DNA from: UBA1479 sp963976055
GTDB taxonomy: Bacteria > Pseudomonadota > Alphaproteobacteria > Rhodospirillales > Casp-alpha2
Length of the DNA stretch: 64,000 nt
Assembly (NCBI GenBank): GCA_963976055.1
Contig: CAXBJB010000009.1
Coordinates: forward strand, 1-64,000
Direction of reading: 5' to 3'
Shown: positions 7,673 to 14,714 of the stretch, in pieces
Numbering within the stretch: the stretch's first letter is position 1
Layout: every line of letters begins with the position of its first letter
Translations under genes and position numbers: made by a program
Notes under the pieces: model-generated
Told to the model about the DNA's origin: nothing
What the model saw: the letters and a program-made list of their open reading frames with translations, nothing else
The model's database searches: none

Positions 7673-9367
7673 ATGGATCTGGTTCTCATCGGCGGCGCCA
7701 TCGGGGGCATCGGGCTTTTCCTGCTCGGCATGCGCCTGATGACCGACGGCCTGAAGCTTGCCGCCGGCGGCATGTTGCGCGACGTGCTGACGCGCTGGAC
7801 GCGGACCAGGGCGCGCGCCCTTTGGTCGGGCGTGCTGATCACCGGCATCGTGCAATCCTCAAGCGCCGTCACCGTGGCGTCCATCGGCTTCGTCAACGCG
7901 GGCGTGCTGACCCTGGGGCAGGCCATGTGGGTGATCTTCGGGTCCAACGTTGGCACCACCATGACCGGCTGGGTCGTCGCCCTGGTTGGGTTCGACATCA
8001 GGATCGAGGCCTTCGCGCTGCCGCTGCTCGGCATCGGCATGCTGCTGTCCCTGACCGGCGTCTCGACCCGGCGTGGCGCCTTTGGCGAGGCGCTGGCCGG
8101 CTTCGGCGTGTTCTTCCTGGGCATTTCAACCCTGAAGACGACCTTCGCCGACCTGGGGCAGGCCATCGACCTGGGCGCCTTCGTAAGCGGCGGCATCCTC
8201 AACGACATCATGTTCGTGGCGATCGGCATTGTCATGACGACCCTTGTCCAGTCGTCCAGCGCCGTGATCGCCATCGCCCTGACGGCGGCGGCCGGCGGCA
8301 TTCTGACCGTGGAGGCGGGGGCGTCGCTGGTCATCGGCGCCAATGTCGGAACCACCACCACGGCGATCCTGGCGGTGCTGGGGGCCACATCCAACGCCAA
8401 GCGGGTTGCCGTCAGCCACGTGGTGTTCAATGTCCTGACGGGGGCCGTGGCGCTGCTGTTGCTTCCGGTGCTGTTGTTGATCGTCGAGGCGACGGAGAAG
8501 ACTCTGACGGCCGGTGCGGGTTCGACGGCGGCTCTGGCCCTGTTCCACACGGTGTTCAACGTGTTGGGTGTCGTGCTGATGTGGCCTTTGGCGTCGCGTC
8601 TGGAATCCTGGTTGGCGGCGCGCTTCGTCACGGCCGAGGAAGACGAGGCCCGGCCCCGGCACCTGGACAAGACGGGCCTGGAGTTTCCTGCCCTGGCGCT
8701 TGATGCCGTGATGCTGGAACTGGGGCGGGTCGCGGCGATCGCCTTCGGGATCGCCCGCGCCGCGTTCCTCGACCCGGCTGCGCCGGCCGAGCGCCTGTGG
8801 CGGCGGCGCGCCGTGATCCAGAACCTCAATGACGCCATCGTCGCCTACGTGCAGGCCATTAGTGCCGCCAAGAACGCACAGGCCGTCGCCGCCGCTCTGC
8901 CGCATCCCATCCGCGCCCTCATGCACCTGTCCGACATCGCCGACCTGGGCCTTGCGGTGGTCGGCAGGCGGACCGGGGTCGAGACCCTGCCCGAGGCGGC
9001 GCGCGATCACTTGACCAATTACGCGACCCTGATCGCGGGACAGATCGACGCTGCCGAACGCCTGTTCGCCGGGGGACGCGGCAGCCTGCCAGCCGAGCAT
9101 ACCTCTCATCCCGTCTACGCCCGCCTTAAGGCGGGGTTCCTGGCCGACGCCTCGCGCGGGGACCTGACGGCCGAACAATTGGAGACGGTGTTGGACACCT
9201 TGCACGATTTCAAGGAGGCGGCGCGCCTGATCGACCGCGTCGGCAAACGCATCACGGCCATGCGCGAGGCCGCGGCGGGCGGGGCCGAGCCGCCGCCCGC
9301 CGGACCGGTATCGCCGATTTCTCCGCCGGAGCCGCCGCCGGCTGCGCCCGAGGAGACCGACCGATGA
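7673..9367 (+). CDS. Na/Pi cotransporter family protein with C-terminal PhoU-like domain
   Basis: A 564-aa NptA/YjbB-type sodium-phosphate symporter. Two inverted membrane repeats each carry the diagnostic QSSSAV motif (IVQSSSAVTVASIGFV and LVQSSSAVIAIALTAA) and a following GANVGTT or SNVGTT element. After about residue 330 the protein becomes soluble and helical, resembling a PhoU domain, and ends in a Pro-rich tail. ATG 7673 (MDLVLIGG) is chosen over TTG 7655. Its stop overlaps the start of the Crp/Fnr gene (ATGA), so both are translated from one mRNA. Substrate phosphate is inferred from the family. Confidence 0.9.
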   Translation: MDLVLIGGAIGGIGLFLLGMRLMTDGLKLAAGGMLRDVLTRWTRTRARALWSGVLITGIVQSSSAVTVASIGFVNAGVLTLGQAMWVIFGSNVGTTMTGWVVALVGFDIRIEAFALPLLGIGMLLSLTGVSTRRGAFGEALAGFGVFFLGISTLKTTFADLGQAIDLGAFVSGGILNDIMFVAIGIVMTTLVQSSSAVIAIALTAAAGGILTVEAGASLVIGANVGTTTTAILAVLGATSNAKRVAVSHVVFNVLTGAVALLLLPVLLLIVEATEKTLTAGAGSTAALALFHTVFNVLGVVLMWPLASRLESWLAARFVTAEEDEARPRHLDKTGLEFPALALDAVMLELGRVAAIAFGIARAAFLDPAAPAERLWRRRAVIQNLNDAIVAYVQAISAAKNAQAVAAALPHPIRALMHLSDIADLGLAVVGRRTGVETLPEAARDHLTNYATLIAGQIDAAERLFAGGRGSLPAEHTSHPVYARLKAGFLADASRGDLTAEQLETVLDTLHDFKEAARLIDRVGKRITAMREAAAGGAEPPPAGPVSPISPPEPPPAAPEETDR

Positions 9368-10023
9368 CGAAAGTCGATCACTGGGTCGACCGCGCGCCGG
9401 GACTGGGCGACCTGGATGCGGATACGCGCCGGCAATTGGAAGCGGTCCGCTCGATCACCATCCCCAAGGGACAGGTGTTGTTCCGGCCCGGTGACGAGGT
9501 GACCTGTTTCGGGGTGTTGATCGGCGGCCGCGTCGATGTCTATCTGACTGGCGCCACGGGACGCGAAATTCTGCTGTACAGCATCACGCCCGGCGAATCC
9601 TGCGTCCAGAGTACGCTCGGCCTGCTGGGCGAGAACGACTATTCCGCCGAGGCGGTCGCCGAGACGGATGTCGATGCGGTGATGATCCCCAAATCCCTGT
9701 TCCTCAGCCTGCTGGGAAGGTCGGAAGCCTTTCGCACCTTCGTCTTTCAATCCTTCGCCAAGCGACTGCAATCGGTCATGCAGGTACTGGAACGGGTTGC
9801 GTTCATCCGGATCGAGGAACGCCTGGCCGCCGCCCTGCTGGAGCGTGCCGATCATGACGGCGTGGTCCGCACCACCCATCATGAACTGGCGACGGCGATC
9901 GGCTCCGTGCGCGAGGTGGTGTCGCGGCGGCTCGAAGTGCTGGCCAAGAAAGGGTTTGTGTCGCTTGACCGGGGCACGATCCGGGTTGCCGACCGCGCGG
10001 GACTGGCGGCGCTGATTTCCTGA
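9364..10023 (+). CDS. Crp/Fnr-family transcriptional regulator with two cysteines
   Basis: A 219-aa regulator: N-terminal cNMP-type beta-barrel (about 15-120, with PKGQVLFRPGDE), long dimer helix (about 125-155) and C-terminal winged HTH. The recognition helix IGSVREVVSRRLE presents Glu184, Ser187 and Arg188, the FNR-type E..SR triplet that reads TTGA half-sites. The N-terminal Fe-S cysteine cluster of FNR is absent; only Cys48 and Cys80 exist, both in the sensor barrel. A TTGAC-N4-GTCAA box lies 60 bp after its stop, in front of the DUF2892/YeeE operon it probably controls. The ligand is unknown; thiol redox or sulfane-sulfur sensing is one possibility from context. Confidence 0.88.
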   Translation: MTKVDHWVDRAPGLGDLDADTRRQLEAVRSITIPKGQVLFRPGDEVTCFGVLIGGRVDVYLTGATGREILLYSITPGESCVQSTLGLLGENDYSAEAVAETDVDAVMIPKSLFLSLLGRSEAFRTFVFQSFAKRLQSVMQVLERVAFIRIEERLAAALLERADHDGVVRTTHHELATAIGSVREVVSRRLEVLAKKGFVSLDRGTIRVADRAGLAALIS

Positions 10024-10047
10024 TCGCGGTCACGCTCCTCAATCTTT

Positions 10048-10060
10048 GTGACCATGTCAC
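10048..10060. promoter_or_regulatory. 13-bp palindrome GTGAC-N3-GTCAC
   Basis: GTGACCATGTCAC lies 25 bp after the Crp/Fnr stop codon and 23 bp before the FNR-type box. It could be an additional regulator site for the DUF2892/YeeE promoter. Function inferred from symmetry only. Confidence 0.35.
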
Positions 10061-10082
10061 CGACGAATCCCCTGCGTTCTGA

Positions 10083-10123
10083 TTGACTAGGGTCAATGCG
10101 GCGCTCCGGGCGGAGCGTAGACT
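10083..10123 (+). promoter_or_regulatory. FNR-type box with class II promoter
   Basis: TTGACTAGGGTCAA at 10083-10096 is a perfect TTGAC-N4-GTCAA inverted repeat. A -10-like TAGACT at 10118-10123 begins 28 bp from the box centre, which places the box near -41.5 as in class II FNR promoters. It drives the DUF2892/YeeE operon. Confidence 0.7.
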
Positions 10124-10160
10124 TGATCCTATGCCATTCGAACGAGAAGGAGTTCCGTTC

Positions 10161-10370
10161 ATGTTCAAGAAAAATGTCGGCGGCATCGACCGCCTGTTGC
10201 GGATCGTCGCGGGTGTTGTCCTCCTGGCCTTGTTCTTCTTGTTTCCGGAAGAACCCTGGCGCATGTGGACTTTGATCGGCGTCGTGCCCTTGGCGACGGG
10301 TGTGTTCTCAACCTGTCCGGCCTATTCCCTGTTCGGGATATCAACCTGTCCCGTGACCAAGGCTCAATAA
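10161..10370 (+). CDS. DUF2892 (YgaP-type) small membrane protein
   Basis: A 69-residue inner-membrane protein matching the DUF2892 pattern: KNVGGIDRLLRIVAGVVLL, a second helix TLIGVVPLATGVF, and the terminal STCPAYSLFGISTCP with two Cys-Pro pairs. The domain is found alone or fused to rhodanese (YgaP) and is tied to sulfane-sulfur handling. ATG 10161 follows GAGAAGGAG; the in-frame codon at 10083 falls inside the FNR box and is rejected. It is the first gene of the sulfur-type membrane operon. Confidence 0.85.
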   Translation: MFKKNVGGIDRLLRIVAGVVLLALFFLFPEEPWRMWTLIGVVPLATGVFSTCPAYSLFGISTCPVTKAQ

Positions 10371-10408
10371 GGCCAAGGCTTTTCAACGATAAAATGGAGG
10401 ACGGTGGG

Positions 10409-10969
10409 ATGGTTCTATCCTGGAAAACCGGCGGGATTCTGTTGGGTGCCGTATTCTTCGCCGCGGTTTTGCTGGTCAAGCCGGTCGGCGTATCGACCCA
10501 GTTCGTGATTTTCGACGGCATCCTGTGGGACGCGGTCGATGACACTGCGGTGGTTGAATCGAAGGATGCCAAAAGCGGCTACGCTAGCCCCAATGCCTAT
10601 TTGAACAAGTCGGGCGGCAAGTACGCCAAGAACGTGGCCAATCCCTGGAATTACAGTTTCGTGTTCGTGCTCGCCCTGATGGGCGGGGCGGCGGTTTCGG
10701 CGCTGCTGCGGGGCGGGGTGTCCCGCGACGAACGTGCGGCACCCGCCGTGTGGCGCGCTAATTTCGGTGACGCGGCGTGGAAACGCCAGGTCGCCGCCTT
10801 CGCCGCCGGGTTCGTCGTGCTGTACGGCGCGCGGATGGCCGGCGGATGCACTTCCGGCCATATGATGAGCGGCATGATGCAGACTGCCATGTCGGCCTAC
10901 ATCTTCACGGCCGGCGTGTTCCTGGCCGCCCTGCCGGCGGCGATCCTGATCTACCGCAAGGAGGGCTGA
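10409..10969 (+). CDS. YeeE/YedE family protein, N-terminal-half type
   Basis: A 186-aa membrane protein of the YeeE/YedE (TsuA-like) group, which transports thiosulfate or related sulfur species. It has an N-terminal helix, a helix after NPWNYSFVF, and the key ARMAGGCTSGHMMSGMMQ motif around residue 145 whose Cys is important in thiosulfate uptake homologues, followed by a final helix. GTG-rich upstream sequence contains GGAGG eight bases before ATG 10409; the alternative ATG 10394 would bury that site. It pairs with the next gene, 3 bp downstream, as the other half of the transporter. Confidence 0.82.
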   Translation: MVLSWKTGGILLGAVFFAAVLLVKPVGVSTQFVIFDGILWDAVDDTAVVESKDAKSGYASPNAYLNKSGGKYAKNVANPWNYSFVFVLALMGGAAVSALLRGGVSRDERAAPAVWRANFGDAAWKRQVAAFAAGFVVLYGARMAGGCTSGHMMSGMMQTAMSAYIFTAGVFLAALPAAILIYRKEG

Positions 10970-10972
10970 GCC

Positions 10973-11557
10973 ATGACCACTCTGATCCTCGCCATCGTCA
11001 TCGGCGGCGCCTTCGGTTTCGTGCTGGACCGTATCGGCGCGACCAACCCGAATTTCATCATCGGCATGCTACGGCTGACCAATCTGCACCTGATGAAGAC
11101 CATCTTCCTTGCCATCGGCACGGCGTCGGTCCTGCTTTACGCCGGGCTGCTGCTGGGCTTCGTCGATCCCGGACACCTTGACGTCAAGGACGCTTATTGG
11201 GGCGTGTTCATCGGCGGCCTGCTGCTGGGCCTTGGTTTCGCCGTGTCCGGGTATTGCCCGGGCACCGGGCTTGCCGCCGCCGCCACCGGACGCTGGGACG
11301 GGGTCGTGTTCGTGCTCGGCGGGTTGGTGGGCGCAGCCGCCTACATGGCGTCCTACGCCTGGGTCAAATCGACCGGCGTGCTGGGCCATGTGCTGGGCGG
11401 CAAGGCGACCCTGGGGCCGCTTGCCGGCACCAACTATCCGGCCGTGCTGTACGGTGTGTCCGGCGAATGGATCGGCCTTGCCCTGGGCGTTGTCTTCATC
11501 GCCGTTGCGGCATTGCTGCCCGGGCGCCTGCGCGCCGGTCTGCCGCAGGCAGACTGA
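10973..11557 (+). CDS. YeeE/YedE family protein, C-terminal-half type
   Basis: A 194-aa membrane protein that complements the previous gene. It has GGAFGFVLDRIGATNPNF near the start and the conserved GYCPGTGLAAAATGRWDG motif at about residue 91, with four or more hydrophobic helices. In single-chain YeeE/YedE proteins both Cys motifs sit in one polypeptide; here they are split over two adjacent genes, probably forming a heteromer. Expression with DUF2892 from an FNR-type promoter is likely. Substrate (thiosulfate, persulfide or related) is inferred. Confidence 0.85.
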   Translation: MTTLILAIVIGGAFGFVLDRIGATNPNFIIGMLRLTNLHLMKTIFLAIGTASVLLYAGLLLGFVDPGHLDVKDAYWGVFIGGLLLGLGFAVSGYCPGTGLAAAATGRWDGVVFVLGGLVGAAAYMASYAWVKSTGVLGHVLGGKATLGPLAGTNYPAVLYGVSGEWIGLALGVVFIAVAALLPGRLRAGLPQAD

Positions 11558-11588
11558 CGCGGGGGCTCCCGAAGACGGCAAACGGGGA

Positions 11589-12017
11589 CTAGGCGAATTC
11601 GACCAGGGTCAGTTCGAACGTCAGTGCCTTGCCCGCCAGGGGATGGTTGGCGTCCAGCGTCACGTCCTCGTCGTTGAATTCGAGCACGACCAGGTGCATC
11701 GGATTGCCTGTCTCGTTTGTCGCTTCCAGGACGGCACCGACTTCCAACGGAATTTCCGCCGGAATGGTCCCGCGGGCCACGGTTTGGACTAGGTCCGGGT
11801 TGTGGTCGCCGAAGGCGTCATCGGGCTCCAGGGTGACTTTTTTCGTATCGCCCGCGGCCATGCCGGCAAGGGCGTCTTCGACCCCGGGAAGGATCTGGCC
11901 GCCGCCCAGGGTGACTTCCATGGGCGCGCGGTCTTTCGACGTGTCGAAGGTCGTGCCGTCATCCAGGGTTCCCGTGTAGTGGACACGCAGGGTATCCCCG
12001 GTCGCTGCCTGCTTCAT
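11589..12017 (-). CDS. SlyD-like FKBP-type peptidyl-prolyl isomerase
   Basis: A 142-aa FKBP-fold prolyl isomerase and chaperone. The FKBP half reads GDTLRVHYTGTLDDGTTFDTS and LGGGQILPGVEDALAGM; the inserted flap region PDDAFGDHNPDLVQTV and the late VDANHPLAGKALTFE motif are typical of SlyD. The His-rich metal tail of E. coli SlyD is missing, so it is the short form. The start at 12017 (MKQAATGD) has AGGAAG upstream; an in-frame codon at 12068 adds an unlikely extension. It is convergent with the YeeE operon. Confidence 0.9.
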   Translation of the reverse strand: MKQAATGDTLRVHYTGTLDDGTTFDTSKDRAPMEVTLGGGQILPGVEDALAGMAAGDTKKVTLEPDDAFGDHNPDLVQTVARGTIPAEIPLEVGAVLEATNETGNPMHLVVLEFNDEDVTLDANHPLAGKALTFELTLVEFA

Positions 12018-12080
12018 CTGTTCGCTTCCTTTCGTTGTCATCGGCTTCAACAGAACGTCACCAAGCAACGAGACTTCGAG

Positions 12081-12254
12081 ATGACGGTGGACAAGCCACG
12101 CGTACTCAGAGCGGACCGATTGAAGAATCCGCCCAAGGGTACAAGGGGAGGCCCAAGAGGGAAACCCTTAACCCGGGAAAAGGCTCAACAATTGAATGGG
12201 ATACCGGCGGGGGTGAGGGGAAAGGTCAGGATTCGACGGGCCGGCCGCCCTTGA
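12081..12254 (+). CDS. Possible small basic protein (weak)
   Basis: A 57-codon frame (MTVDKPRVLRADRLKN...) rich in Lys, Arg and Gly lies in the gap between the FKBP and formyltransferase-like genes, which are both on the other strand, and overlaps the end of the latter by 29 bp. No convincing ribosome binding site is visible and no family is recognised. It may simply be a chance frame in GC-rich DNA. Confidence 0.2.
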   Translation: MTVDKPRVLRADRLKNPPKGTRGGPRGKPLTREKAQQLNGIPAGVRGKVRIRRAGRP

Positions 12255-12930
12255 CCACGGGGCCGGTCCGGGCCGGCGGGGCCAGGGAGAAGCGACGTCC
12301 GAACGTCTCGAAATAGAGCGCATGGTTGGGGCCTTCGCCGACGGCCCGCAGGCGGCGGCGGAACTCGGCCTCGTCAATGTCGCCGGGTAGGTGGCAGAGG
12401 GCGTCGAAATCCTTCCTCGACCAAGCCGGTCCCGACCATTGGGCATCAAGATGGGGCAGGGGACCCTCGACCGTCAGAAGGTCCGGGGCCATGCGCGTGA
12501 GCAATCCGGTGACCAGGTCGCGGGCCAGGGTTTCCAGGGCCAGGCGGTCCATGGCGGGCGTGATGGCGGCCTCGTCGACGGCGACGATGGGGCCGGCGTC
12601 GATCTCCATGGTCAGTTCATGCAGGGTCGCCCCGAAACGGTCCAACCCGTCATACAGAGCGAACACGGAAGGATAAATGCCGCGCACCCAGGGCGGGCCG
12701 GGATGGACGTTGTAGGCCGGGCCGGGCAGGCGGTACAGAACCGCCTCGGGCACGATTACGTCCGTGCAGAAGGCGACCAGGCGCAGGTCGGCGGCGGGGG
12801 CCGCCGTCGCTTGGTCCAATTCACCGCGGGTGCTGACGCCCTGAATCCGCGCATCCGGGGCCGCGTCCCAGAAAATCCGGGTCAGGCCCGGCAGTTCGTC
12901 GGCGTCGGCCAGCAGCAGGATGTGCTTCAT
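12226..12930 (-). CDS. Formyltransferase-fold protein
   Basis: A 234-aa protein with the formyltransferase active-site elements: YNVHPGPPWVRG (Asn and His of the N-x-H motif) and TMEIDAGPIVAVDE (catalytic Asp), as in Fmt, PurN and ArnA. It is shorter than Fmt and lacks a clear C-terminal tRNA-binding OB domain, so it is a stand-alone formyltransferase-like enzyme of unknown substrate. Start 12930 (MKHILLLADADELPG) is chosen; the open frame upstream overlaps the MBL gene. It lies 20 bp after the MBL gene on the same strand. Confidence 0.78.
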   Translation of the reverse strand: MKHILLLADADELPGLTRIFWDAAPDARIQGVSTRGELDQATAAPAADLRLVAFCTDVIVPEAVLYRLPGPAYNVHPGPPWVRGIYPSVFALYDGLDRFGATLHELTMEIDAGPIVAVDEAAITPAMDRLALETLARDLVTGLLTRMAPDLLTVEGPLPHLDAQWSGPAWSRKDFDALCHLPGDIDEAEFRRRLRAVGEGPNHALYFETFGRRFSLAPPARTGPVVKGGRPVES

Positions 12931-12950
12931 ATCGGCCCGCCCGCCCGGGC

Positions 12951-13607
12951 TCAGCCCGCGTTCCGCGCGAACAGGCGGTCGGCGACGTAGGGATTGGATT
13001 CCCGCTCGTGCCCGAAGGTCGACAGCGGCCCGTGGCCGGGCACGAAGGTGACATCGTCGCCAAGCGGGAACAGATTCTCGCGGATCGACTTGATCAGGGT
13101 GTCGAAATCGCCGCGCGGAAAATCGGAACGCCCGATCGATCCCTGGAACAGCACGTCGCCGACGAAGGCGACGCGCTCGCCCGCATGAAAGAACACGACA
13201 TGGCCCGGCGTGTGCCCCGGGCAATGCAGCACGTCGAAGGTCTGCTCGCCGACCGTGCAGGTGTCGCTTTGGTGCAGCCAGCGGTCGGGCGTGAAGGCCC
13301 GCAATTCGCCGAACCCGTATTCCCGGCCCTGGGCCGGCAACTGGTCGATCCAGAATTTGTCGTCCGCATGGGGGCCTTCGATGGGCAGGCCGAATTCCTC
13401 GGCCAAGTCGGCGACGGCGCCCGCATGATCGAGATGACCGTGGGTGACCAGGATTTTCTCCAGCGTCACGCCGGCCTCGTCCACGGCGGCCTTCAGGCGA
13501 TCGATCTCGCCGCCGGGATCGACCAAGGCCGCCTTCAGGGTGTTTTCGCACCACACTAGGGAGCAGTTCTGCTGCAACGGAGTGACGGGAATGACGGCGG
13601 CTCTCAT
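12951..13607 (-). CDS. MBL-fold hydrolase, glyoxalase II-like
   Basis: A 218-aa metallo-beta-lactamase-fold enzyme of the YcbL/GloB-like group. Metal ligands are clear: THGHLDHAGAV, HCPGHTPGHVVFF, FVGDVLFQGSIGRSD and PGHGPLSTFGHERESNP. The family hydrolyses thioesters such as S-lactoylglutathione. Start 13607 (MRAAVIPVTPLQQN) fits the family; longer in-frame extension to 14036 runs into the next gene on the other strand. Probably co-transcribed with the formyltransferase-like gene. Confidence 0.9.
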   Translation of the reverse strand: MRAAVIPVTPLQQNCSLVWCENTLKAALVDPGGEIDRLKAAVDEAGVTLEKILVTHGHLDHAGAVADLAEEFGLPIEGPHADDKFWIDQLPAQGREYGFGELRAFTPDRWLHQSDTCTVGEQTFDVLHCPGHTPGHVVFFHAGERVAFVGDVLFQGSIGRSDFPRGDFDTLIKSIRENLFPLGDDVTFVPGHGPLSTFGHERESNPYVADRLFARNAG

Positions 13608-13766
13608 ATTAATCCATTGAATTTGTTGTGTTAATTTCACCAAGTGAGGCCGGTCACAGCAGCCGGGGCTGAAAACCGGGTAAAATTCAGACTGGTGAAT
13701 CATGCATATGCCAGCAAAGACCCTACAACAACCATGGGCGGCCTGCATATTGAAAGGGTGAGAAAC

Positions 13767-14174
13767 ATGAGCGGCATGACAGCCTATTTGGGCATTATAC
13801 TGGGCGCCGCCGGTATCGTATTCGGGGTCATCGCATTGATGGTTTCCGCGGAAATGTCGCGCAGGGTGACGGCGTTGATCGATTCCCGGTTCGAGCAGTC
13901 CGAACTGGAACTTCTCAAAAGCCTCGACAAGCAGGACCACGAACTGAAACGCCAGCGCCATGTCCTGGGGGACGCCCTGAGTGAGATGGAGGAGCGGTTC
14001 AAGGCCACGTCCGCGGGGGCGGACGACCTGCGCCAACGTCTGAACGCCTTCAGCAACGCCCTCGACGACGTGCGCAACGTGCGCCGGGTTATCCCGACGG
14101 ACGAGGAACGCGGATTTACGGCAAAAGTGAAGACTAAAGAAAGTTTTGTTTCGGCATCGCCATTCGCGGACTAA
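13767..14174 (+). CDS. Small membrane-anchored coiled-coil protein (copy 1)
   Basis: No family recognised. The 135-aa product has one N-terminal membrane helix (TAYLGIILGAAGIVFGVIALM), then SAEMSRRVTALIDSRFEQ and a long charged helix (about residues 45-105) of coiled-coil character. The start at 13767 has GAAAGGGTG upstream; 13644 and 13734 are in frame but lack it. The segment after the helix resembles that of the neighbouring 14331 gene (VALLTSAEVAKRLQALVNQK), so the two are paralogues. Confidence 0.65.
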   Translation: MSGMTAYLGIILGAAGIVFGVIALMVSAEMSRRVTALIDSRFEQSELELLKSLDKQDHELKRQRHVLGDALSEMEERFKATSAGADDLRQRLNAFSNALDDVRNVRRVIPTDEERGFTAKVKTKESFVSASPFAD

Positions 14175-14330
14175 TATGTGTGGATGCTAATCCGGTGCCT
14201 TGTCCCGGCATGGGGGTGCGCGCGTGTCTGCCCGGTTCTTGAAACGCCGGGTTCGGGGCCAGAATGGTCGTAACGATCTATCCCGCCGTCACAAAATCAG
14301 GCGCGGAAGATAAATGTTCGGGGTGATGGA

Positions 14331-14702
14331 ATGGGTGAAGCCTCGTCTTTCGCCGATTTGGCGACCATAGCTGCCGGAATCGCGGTCATTATCGGCGTCG
14401 TCGCCTTGCTGACTTCGGCCGAAGTGGCCAAGCGCCTTCAGGCCCTGGTCAATCAGAAACTCGCGGATAATGAAGTCAAACTTGCCGTGGCCCTGCAGCA
14501 GCAGGACCAGCGGATGACGACCCTGCGCCAGATCATGTCGCAGAACGCCGAAGACCAGGAAACGGCGATCCGCACCATGCGCCAGGATATCAAGGAACTT
14601 AAGGAGTGCGTCGGCCTGATGCGCGAAATCCTGGATCGCATGGACACCCGCAACACCCACGATCCCAACGCTCCGCGCCAGCGCCGGGCGTCGAACGGCT
14701 AG
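14331..14702 (+). CDS. Small membrane-anchored coiled-coil protein (copy 2)
   Basis: A 123-aa paralogue of the 13767 gene: one membrane helix (TIAAGIAVIIGVVALL), the shared SAEVAKRLQALVNQ element, then a long Gln/Glu-rich helix (about 45-100) predicted to form a coiled coil, and a basic tail. GGGGTGATGG precedes ATG 14331. Function unknown; the pair could scaffold something at the inner membrane. Convergent with rimO. Confidence 0.68.
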   Translation: MGEASSFADLATIAAGIAVIIGVVALLTSAEVAKRLQALVNQKLADNEVKLAVALQQQDQRMTTLRQIMSQNAEDQETAIRTMRQDIKELKECVGLMREILDRMDTRNTHDPNAPRQRRASNG

Positions 14703-14714
14703 TCACCGGCGCGG

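Noticed and set aside
6217..8838. Long minus-strand open frame opposite the MFS and Na/Pi genes
   Set aside because: Antisense shadow with Ala/Arg/Pro/Ser bias and no recognisable domain; both plus-strand genes are well supported.
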